This document shows, one piece after another, positions 20,855 through 26,054 of a stretch of 26,054 nt of DNA. Positions within the stretch are counted from its first letter, which is position 1. Each line of letters opens with the position of its first letter. The DNA comes from PS1 clade bacterium. GTDB lineage: Bacteria > Pseudomonadota > Alphaproteobacteria > RS24. The translations under genes were made by a program, and so were the position numbers. The notes below the pieces were generated by a model that was not told the DNA's origin, made no database searches, and saw only the letters and a program-made list of their open reading frames with translations. The stretch spans positions 1-26,054 of the forward strand of contig JADHOK010000007.1 in NCBI GenBank assembly GCA_016779015.1, written 5' to 3'.

Positions 20855-22483
20855 ATGAGTGCTGCAGAACAAATTCCGACCGGCGAGACCGACGCGCTAC
20901 TGGCGCAACTGGCCGCTTTACCGCCTCTTTTGAGCGATTTACGCGCCGCTTTGGCCGCGCCCCTGCCGGCCGAGAGCGACCAGTTTTGCGCCCATGGCCG
21001 CGCTTGGGCGGCCACTTATGTAGAAACGCTCGAGCAAATGGTGCGCTATGCCGACACCATGCAACAGGCCGGTCGCTTTGGCCCGCTGGAACAACATTTA
21101 ACGCTGATTGTCAGCGGCGAATATTTGCGCCAATTACACGGCGGTTTGCCGATGAGCCAAGGTGAGATAGTACGCCCGGCCGATATGGGCTTTGACACAT
21201 TGCCGGGTTTCGACCATGCGGCAATTATCGATCTGATGGCGGAAGGCAACACCGCCTCGCGCCGTCGCCGAGTGGCCGCGCTGATGGCAGAGAGCGGCAC
21301 GCTGGAAGCCGATGCCGGTCTCGATGAAACGCACAGCCTCATCCGCGACCAGTTTCGCCGTTTCACCGATGATAAAGTCGCGCCCTTTGCGCATGACTGG
21401 CATTTGAACGATGAATTGATACCGCTGCCGCTGATCGAAGAGCTGGCGGCGCTCGGCGTGTTCGGCCTCACCGTGCCGGAAACGTTTGGCGGCATGGGGC
21501 TTGGCAAACAAGCCATGTGCGTGGTCTCTGAAGAATTATCGCGCGGCTATATCGGCGTCGGCTCGCTGGGCACGCGCACTGATATTGCTGCCGAGCTTAT
21601 CTTGCAAAACGGCACCGAGGCGCAAAAACAGAAATATCTGCCGGTGATTGCCGATGGCTCCATGCTGCCGACCGCCGTTTTTACCGAGCCCAATACCGGC
21701 TCCGACCTCGCCAATCTGGCCACCCGTGCCGAAAAGACCGCGCATGGCTATCAAATCATCGGTGCCAAAACATGGATAACGCATGGCGCGCGCGCTGATG
21801 TGATGACGCTGCTGGCGCGCACCAACCCCGAGGATAAAGGGCATGGCGGGCTGACCATGTTTTTGGCCGAAAAGCCGCGCGGCGATGACGCCACGCCGTT
21901 TCCCGCCGACGGCATGCAGGGCGGCGAAATAGGCGTGCTGGGCTATCGCGGCATGAAAGAATATGACATTGCTTTTGACGGTTTTAGTGTGCCGGAGGAC
22001 GCGGTGCTGGGCGGCGAGACCGGCAAGGGCTTCAAACAATTAATGCAGACTTTTGAAAGCGCCCGCATCCAAACCGCGGCGCGCGCCATTGGCGTTGCGC
22101 AAAACGCCTTGGAGCTGGGCTTTAACTATGCCCGCGACCGCAACCAATTCGGCAAATCGATTTACGGCTTTGAACGCGTCGCCGGCAAGCTGGTGATGAT
22201 GGCGGCGGAAATTCTGGCGGCGCGCCAATTGGCTTATTTCGCGGCGCGCACAAAAGATGACGGCAAGCGCTGCGACCTCGAAGCGGGCATGGCGAAATTG
22301 CTCGCCGCGCGGGTCGCTTGGGCGGCGGCGGATAATGCGCTGCAAGTGCATGGCGGCAATGGTTTCGCCATGGAATATCCGGTCAGTCGGGTGCTGTGCG
22401 ATGCCCGCATTTTGAATATTTTTGAAGGGGCGGCGGAAATTCAAGCCGATATTATTGCGCGCCGTCTGCCGCAACAGGCGTAA
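20855..22483 (+). CDS. mcd: Acyl-CoA dehydrogenase, (2S)-methylsuccinyl-CoA dehydrogenase-like
   Basis: The 542-aa flavoprotein is longer than the usual ~390-aa acyl-CoA dehydrogenase because of a helical N-terminal domain of about 150 aa. That domain ends with GGLPMSQGEIVRPADMG, which I recognise from methylsuccinyl-CoA dehydrogenase (Mcd). The catalytic part has FTEPNTGSDLANLATRA, TWITHGARADVM, ARDRNQFGKSI and the C-terminal IFEGAAEIQ, whose Glu is the usual base. Mcd makes mesaconyl-CoA in the ethylmalonyl-CoA pathway and passes electrons to ETF. ATG 20855 is chosen as the first plausible start after gluQ, though the ribosome-binding site is poor. The adenosyltransferase and etf genes downstream fit this assignment. 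Other long dehydrogenases remain possible. Confidence 0.8.
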   Translation: MSAAEQIPTGETDALLAQLAALPPLLSDLRAALAAPLPAESDQFCAHGRAWAATYVETLEQMVRYADTMQQAGRFGPLEQHLTLIVSGEYLRQLHGGLPMSQGEIVRPADMGFDTLPGFDHAAIIDLMAEGNTASRRRRVAALMAESGTLEADAGLDETHSLIRDQFRRFTDDKVAPFAHDWHLNDELIPLPLIEELAALGVFGLTVPETFGGMGLGKQAMCVVSEELSRGYIGVGSLGTRTDIAAELILQNGTEAQKQKYLPVIADGSMLPTAVFTEPNTGSDLANLATRAEKTAHGYQIIGAKTWITHGARADVMTLLARTNPEDKGHGGLTMFLAEKPRGDDATPFPADGMQGGEIGVLGYRGMKEYDIAFDGFSVPEDAVLGGETGKGFKQLMQTFESARIQTAARAIGVAQNALELGFNYARDRNQFGKSIYGFERVAGKLVMMAAEILAARQLAYFAARTKDDGKRCDLEAGMAKLLAARVAWAAADNALQVHGGNGFAMEYPVSRVLCDARILNIFEGAAEIQADIIARRLPQQA

Positions 22484-22494
22484 GCCTTTTGGGC

Positions 22495-22540
22495 ACTGAG
22501 ACATTGAGAAATTGAGGCATTAAGGCATTTGGCGATTGGG
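22495..22540. repeat. Degenerate 8-bp tandem array after the Mcd-like gene
   Basis: Consecutive 8-mers read ACATTGAG (22501), AAATTGAG (22509), GCATTAAG (22517), GCATTTGG (22525) and CGATTGGG (22533), preceded by a partial ACTGAG at 22495. The period is exact but the units drift, and the array starts 12 bases after the stop codon. Confidence 0.65.
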
Positions 22541-22570
22541 CTGAAACGCCCGCATCCCTCGGAGGAGATT

Positions 22571-22759
22571 ATGAGCTTTATAAATTATCTGATACCCGTC
22601 GGGCTGATTGCCGTGAGCTTGGTGCTGCTGGCGGGTCTGGCCAATATGCTGCGCGGCGGGCAAGCCTCCCTATCGCAAAAACTTATGCGCTGGCGCGTCG
22701 GCTTGCAATTTGCCACAGTCATATTGGTGATGTTGGGGTTTTATTTTTCGGGGCGCTAA
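22571..22759 (+). CDS. HIG1-type twin transmembrane protein
   Basis: The 62-aa protein has two hydrophobic helices (about residues 5-22 and 43-60) joined by the conserved basic loop LRGGQASLSQKLMRWRVGLQF, the mark of HIG1/twin-transmembrane proteins. Mitochondrial HIG1 proteins (Rcf1) help assemble cytochrome c oxidase supercomplexes; a similar respiratory role in alphaproteobacteria is plausible but inferred. The start ATG has a strong ribosome-binding site (GGAGGAG from 22561). The longer frame from 22529 would bypass it. The stop TAA directly abuts the next ATG. Confidence 0.88.
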   Translation: MSFINYLIPVGLIAVSLVLLAGLANMLRGGQASLSQKLMRWRVGLQFATVILVMLGFYFSGR

Positions 22760-23326
22760 ATGGTTAAGCTGACGAAAATCTACACGCGCAGTGGCGATGA
22801 CGGCTCGACGGCTTTGGCCGACGGTACGCGTCGTGCCAAGCACGATGCGCGCATTGCCGCCTATGGCGCGGTTGACGAGACCAATGCCGCTTTGGGCATG
22901 GCCCGCCTTCACACCAAACAACAGCCCACGCTGGACGCCGTGCTGGCGCGCTTGCAAAACGACCTGTTTGATTTGGGGGCCGATTTGGCGACCCCTGATA
23001 CCAAGGATTTCGAGCCTTTGCGGGTGACGCCGCAGCAAGTGGCGCGGCTGGAGACCGAGATCGATGAGCTGAACGAAAAACTGGCGCCGCTCGACAGTTT
23101 TGTCCTGCCCGGCGGTTCGGCAGCGGCGGCGCATCTGCATTTGGCGCGCACACTGATGCGCCGCGCCGAGCGGCGGTTGAGCGCCGCCATGGAGGCAGGC
23201 GAGAGTTTTTCAGAAGCGGCGCGGCAGTTTATCAATCGCGCTTCCGACCTGTTATTTGTCGCCGCGCGCATCGCCAATAATGACGGCAAGAACGACGTCA
23301 AATGGGTGCCCGGGCAAAACCGCTAA
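22760..23326 (+). CDS. ATP:cob(I)alamin adenosyltransferase (PduO type)
   Basis: The 188-aa helical-bundle enzyme transfers the adenosyl group of ATP to cob(I)alamin, making coenzyme B12. It has the N-terminal ATP site KIYTRSGDDGSTALADG, the AYGAVDETNAALG motif, LGADLATP, and the C-terminal FINRASDLLFVAARIAN. These are the PduO/MMAB-type signatures rather than CobA. Coenzyme B12 is needed by methylmalonyl- and ethylmalonyl-CoA mutases, which fits the neighbouring Mcd-like enzyme. Its ATG directly follows the HIG1 stop (TAAATG), so translation is coupled. The downstream gap before etfB holds a new promoter. Confidence 0.93.
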   Translation: MVKLTKIYTRSGDDGSTALADGTRRAKHDARIAAYGAVDETNAALGMARLHTKQQPTLDAVLARLQNDLFDLGADLATPDTKDFEPLRVTPQQVARLETEIDELNEKLAPLDSFVLPGGSAAAAHLHLARTLMRRAERRLSAAMEAGESFSEAARQFINRASDLLFVAARIANNDGKNDVKWVPGQNR

Positions 23327-23374
23327 GCCAATCGGTGAGGCGCATTTTGACGCAGGCGCACAACCGCTCGTCAA

Positions 23375-23403
23375 TTGACTTATTTCGGGCAAATGCGTAA
23401 AGA
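23375..23403 (+). promoter_or_regulatory. Candidate sigma70 promoter for etfBA
   Basis: TTGACT (23375-23380) and TAAAGA (23398-23403) are 17 bases apart. The -35 is strong and the -10 is weak. The leader to the etfB ATG would be about 48 nt. Confidence 0.4.
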
Positions 23404-23457
23404 ATTCCCAAGACTTGCCGCGTAGTGATGGCGCGGACGCATAAGTGGAGAGCAAAC

Positions 23458-24207
23458 ATGAAAATCCTTGTCCCCGTAAAGCGCGTGGTTGACTACAATG
23501 TCAAAATTCGCGTCAAACCGGACCAAACGGGCGTCGATTTGGCCAATGTCAAAATGTCGATGAACCCGTTTTGCGAGATTGCCGTCGAAGAGGCGGTGCG
23601 CCTGCAAGAAGCCGGCACAGCCACGGAAATTATCGTTGTTTCAGTCGGGCCGACACAAGCGCAAGAAACCATTCGTACCGCTTTGGCCATGGGTGCCGAT
23701 CGCGGTATTTTGGTCAAAACCGATGACGAAATGGAGCCTTTGGGCATTGCCAAAGTGCTGAAAGCAGTGGTCGAGGCGGAAAATCCTGATTTGGTTATCC
23801 TCGGCAAGCAAGCGATTGACGGCGACAATAATCAGACCGGTCAAATGCTGGCCGCGCTGTTGGGCTGGAGCCAAGGCACATTCGCTTCCGAGCTGGGCAT
23901 TGAGGGCGATAAGGTGAATGTCACCCGCGAAATCGATGGCGGTTTGCAAAGCGTCAAACTGTCCATGCCGGCCATCATCACCACGGATTTGCGCTTGAAC
24001 GAGCCGCGCTATGCGTCGCTGCCGAATATTATGAAAGCCAAGAAAAAGCCGATTGATGAAAAAGAACTGGCCGATTATGGCGTCGATGCGGCGCCGCGGC
24101 TGGAAATTGTCAAAGTGAGCGAACCGGCCGAGCGCGAAGCCGGTGTCAAAGTGGAAACCGTCGGCGAACTGGTCGACAAGCTGAAAAATGAAGCAGGAGT
24201 TTTGTAA
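23458..24207 (+). CDS. etfB: Electron transfer flavoprotein beta subunit
   Basis: The 249-aa subunit begins MKILVPVKRVVDYNVKIRVKPD, typical of bacterial/mitochondrial-type EtfB. It carries the AMP-binding stretch (GKQAIDGDNNQTGQMLAALLGW) and the C-terminal recognition loop that docks to acyl-CoA dehydrogenases (ADLGV-like LADYGVD and the LNEPRYASLPNIMKAKKKPI anchor). The start at 23458 has GGAG 7 bases upstream; the earlier in-frame ATGs at 23425 and 23428 would add a basic leader not seen in the family. The TAA stop overlaps the etfA ATG by one base. Confidence 0.96.
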   Translation: MKILVPVKRVVDYNVKIRVKPDQTGVDLANVKMSMNPFCEIAVEEAVRLQEAGTATEIIVVSVGPTQAQETIRTALAMGADRGILVKTDDEMEPLGIAKVLKAVVEAENPDLVILGKQAIDGDNNQTGQMLAALLGWSQGTFASELGIEGDKVNVTREIDGGLQSVKLSMPAIITTDLRLNEPRYASLPNIMKAKKKPIDEKELADYGVDAAPRLEIVKVSEPAEREAGVKVETVGELVDKLKNEAGVL

Positions 24208-25148
24208 TGAATACGCTGCTAATCGCTGAACACAATAATCAAAGCCTGGCCGATGCGACGGTCAAATCCGCCACCGCCGCTGCCCAAATGGGCGGTGAGT
24301 GCCATGTGCTGGTCGCCGGGAGCGGCTGCGCCGGTGTCGCCGAAGCGGCTGCCAAATTGGACGGTGTCGCCAAAGTGCTGCTGGCCGATGACCCGCAATA
24401 TGAAAAGCAACTGGCCGAGCCGATGGCGGCTTTGGTGGTCGCCATAGCAGATGGTTATGCGACCATTGCGTCGCCCGCCTCGACCAATGGTAAAAACTTC
24501 ATGCCGCGCATTGCCGCGCTGCTCGATTGCAGCCAGGTCTCGGACATCACCGCGGTTATCGACGCCAATACATTTGAGCGCCCGATTTATGCCGGTAACG
24601 CTATCCAGACCGTCAAGGTCAATGAGGCGAAGAAAACCGTCACCATCCGCTCCACCGCTTTTGCCGCTGCCGGCGATGGCGGCAGTGCAGCCGTTGAGGC
24701 GCTGGGTGCGGTCGACAATCCGGGCCTTTCAGAATTCGTCAATGAAGAGCTGACCAAATCCGACCGTCCCGAACTGACTTCGGCGAAAATCGTCGTCTCC
24801 GGCGGTCGCGGCATGCAATCGGGCGATAATTTCCCGATGCTGGAAAAAATTGCCGATAAGCTGGGCGCCGCTGTCGGGGCCTCGCGCGCCGCTGTGGATG
24901 CGGGTTTTGTGCCCAATGATTATCAAGTCGGCCAGACCGGTAAAGTGGTCGCGCCTGAGCTTTATATCGCCGTTGGTATTTCAGGGGCCATTCAGCATTT
25001 GGCGGGCATGAAGGACTCCAAAGTCATCGTCGCCATTAACAAAGACGAAGAAGCACCGATTTTCCAAGTTGCCGATTACGGGCTGGTGGCCGATCTGTTC
25101 ACCGCCGTGCCAGAACTGGAAGAAGAACTGGGCAAGGCCGGATTATAA
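24207..25148 (+). CDS. etfA: Electron transfer flavoprotein alpha subunit
   Basis: The 313-aa subunit has a divergent N-terminal alpha/beta domain and the conserved C-terminal FAD domain: IVVSGGRGMQSGDNF, AAVGASRAAVDAGF, QVGQTGKVVAPELYIAVGISGAIQHLAGM and VIVAINKDEEAPIF. With EtfB it carries electrons from acyl-CoA and related dehydrogenases to ETF:quinone oxidoreductase. Translation is coupled to etfB through TAATG. Its last codons and stop lie in a perfect 24-bp palindrome. Confidence 0.97.
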   Translation: MNTLLIAEHNNQSLADATVKSATAAAQMGGECHVLVAGSGCAGVAEAAAKLDGVAKVLLADDPQYEKQLAEPMAALVVAIADGYATIASPASTNGKNFMPRIAALLDCSQVSDITAVIDANTFERPIYAGNAIQTVKVNEAKKTVTIRSTAFAAAGDGGSAAVEALGAVDNPGLSEFVNEELTKSDRPELTSAKIVVSGGRGMQSGDNFPMLEKIADKLGAAVGASRAAVDAGFVPNDYQVGQTGKVVAPELYIAVGISGAIQHLAGMKDSKVIVAINKDEEAPIFQVADYGLVADLFTAVPELEEELGKAGL

Positions 25149-25157
25149 TCCGGCCTT
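25134..25157. terminator. Perfect 24-bp palindrome at the etfA stop codon
   Basis: AAGGCCGGATTA (25134-25145) is followed at once by its exact reverse complement (25146-25157). In RNA it would form a GC-rich stem of about ten pairs with an AU-rich four-base loop. The stop TAA is 25146-25148. Only TTT then CG follows, so terminator strength is uncertain. It may instead attenuate or protect the etf mRNA ahead of the dehydrogenase gene. Confidence 0.55.
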
Positions 25158-25175
25158 TCGTCCCCATCGCCTATC

Positions 25176-26054
25176 ATGGCTGACATCAAAACCGTCGCGA
25201 TTATCGGGGCCGGGCAAATGGGCTGCGGCATCGCGCATATATTTGCGCTGTCCGGCTATGACGTGCTTTTGAACGATATTGGCGAGGCGCAAATCGACGC
25301 CGGTATCGCCTCCATCCAGAAAAATATCGACCGACAGCGCGCCGGGGAGCGCATTAGCCAAAGCGATGCTGAAGCGGCCATGGCGCGCATTCAAGCGGCC
25401 CCCGCATTGACGGCGCTGGCCACAGCCGATTTGGTTATTGAGGCGGCCAGCGAAAACGAAGCGGTCAAAATCGATATCTTAAAAGCTGTTTGCGCGGTGG
25501 TCTCCGACACCACGCTCATCGCTTCCAACACCTCGTCGATTTCCATTACCCGCCTCGCCGCAGCGACGCCGAAGCCTGAGAACTTCATCGGCATGCATTT
25601 CATGAATCCGGTGCCGGTAATGCAATTGGTCGAGCTTATTCGCGGCATGGCGACCAGCGATGCGACCTTCGAGACAGCACAGGCTTTGGTCGATAGGCTG
25701 GGCAAAACGGCGGCTGTCTCGCAAGACTATCCGGCCTTTATCGTCAACCGTATACTGCTGCCGATGATCAATGAAGCGGTGTTTGCGCTTTATGAAGGGG
25801 TCGGCTCGATTGAGAGCATTGACGAAGCCATGCGGCTGGGGGCCAATCACCGCATGGGGCCGCTGCAACTGGCAGATTTTATCGGTCTCGATACTTGCTT
25901 GTCGATTATGCAAGTGCTGCACGAAGGGCTGGGCGACGATAAATATCGCCCCTGCCCGCTATTGGCGAAATATGTCGAAGCCGGTTGGCTGGGCCGCAAA
26001 AGCGGTAAGGGCTTTTACGATTATAGCGGCGAGACGCCCGCACCAACGCGCTAA
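25176..26054 (+). CDS. hbd: 3-hydroxybutyryl-CoA dehydrogenase
   Basis: The 292-aa NAD(P)-dependent enzyme has the Rossmann motif AIIGAGQMGCGIA at the N-terminus, SNTSSISITRLA, and the catalytic His in FIGMHFMNPVPVMQLVELI. The C-terminal helical dimer domain includes YPAFIVNRILLPMINEA and GRKSGKGFYDY. The length is usual for Hbd/PaaH enzymes. It interconverts 3-hydroxybutyryl-CoA and acetoacetyl-CoA. The start ATG lies 27 bases after etfA, beyond the palindrome, and lacks a clear Shine-Dalgarno. The stop codon is the last three bases of the window, so the gene is complete. An etfBA-hbd order is common in alphaproteobacteria. Confidence 0.94.
   Translation: MADIKTVAIIGAGQMGCGIAHIFALSGYDVLLNDIGEAQIDAGIASIQKNIDRQRAGERISQSDAEAAMARIQAAPALTALATADLVIEAASENEAVKIDILKAVCAVVSDTTLIASNTSSISITRLAAATPKPENFIGMHFMNPVPVMQLVELIRGMATSDATFETAQALVDRLGKTAAVSQDYPAFIVNRILLPMINEAVFALYEGVGSIESIDEAMRLGANHRMGPLQLADFIGLDTCLSIMQVLHEGLGDDKYRPCPLLAKYVEAGWLGRKSGKGFYDYSGETPAPTR

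Overview
The window looks like a chromosomal, mostly housekeeping segment of an alphaproteobacterium, probably aerobic and free-living. The evidence is an RpoH with an 'LFFNMRR' box, a CarD next to rpoH, a 7Fe FdxA, Coq4 and Coq7 for ubiquinone, a HIG1-type twin-transmembrane protein, and a long acyl-CoA dehydrogenase resembling (2S)-methylsuccinyl-CoA dehydrogenase of the ethylmalonyl-CoA pathway. I cannot name the genus. No integrase, transposase, phage gene, CRISPR array or rRNA is visible, composition looks even, and no gene-free stretch exceeds about 150 bases.

Layout. Positions 10-3023 (+) hold an S4 RNA-binding protein, a TerB-like protein, ferredoxin fdxA, carD (own sigma70-like promoter) and rpoH. 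Positions 3033-5376 hold a reverse M48 lipoprotein peptidase, a forward tRNA-Arg(CCT), and a reverse pair encoding a tautomerase and an outer-membrane barrel. Positions 5490-6583 (+) encode a PNPOx-family flavoprotein and a periplasmic cytochrome c. Positions 6588-12205 form a lipid/acyl-CoA block: reverse SCP2-type thiolase and alpha/beta hydrolase, forward glpD, reverse acyl-CoA synthetase. Positions 12310-13549 (+) are a metallo-beta-lactamase-fold hydrolase followed by TusA. Positions 13559-16733 are reverse: an ArsC-like reductase, coq4, tRNA-Leu(CAA) and a ClC channel. Positions 16809-18428 (+) form a tight yqaA-dsbB-coq7 operon. Reverse HNH nuclease and DNA glycosylase genes follow. Positions 19837-26054 (+) carry gluQ, the Mcd-like dehydrogenase, the HIG1 protein, an ATP:cob(I)alamin adenosyltransferase, etfB, etfA and a 3-hydroxyacyl-CoA dehydrogenase.

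How the genes fit together. The right end reads as acyl-CoA/ethylmalonyl-CoA metabolism: a flavin dehydrogenase, its electron acceptor ETF, the B12 cofactor enzyme that acyl-CoA mutases need, and a hydroxyacyl-CoA dehydrogenase. The upstream thiolase and acyl-CoA ligase could feed the same pool. GlpD, ETF (through ETF:quinone oxidoreductase) and DsbB all deliver electrons to ubiquinone, which Coq4 and Coq7 help make.

Most notable observations: (1) short tandem duplications of 8-19 bp recur at or just beyond stop codons of several unrelated genes; (2) CarD carries a histone-H1-like Lys/Ala/Pro tail; (3) the hydrolase beside tusA has Asn in place of one zinc-ligand His and a Cys cluster next to it; (4) the ClC protein has Tyr where the gating Glu normally sits; (5) a perfect 24-bp palindrome contains the etfA stop codon. 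I do not see a wholly new multi-gene system. The MBL-TusA pair and the 3'-end repeat pattern are the best leads.
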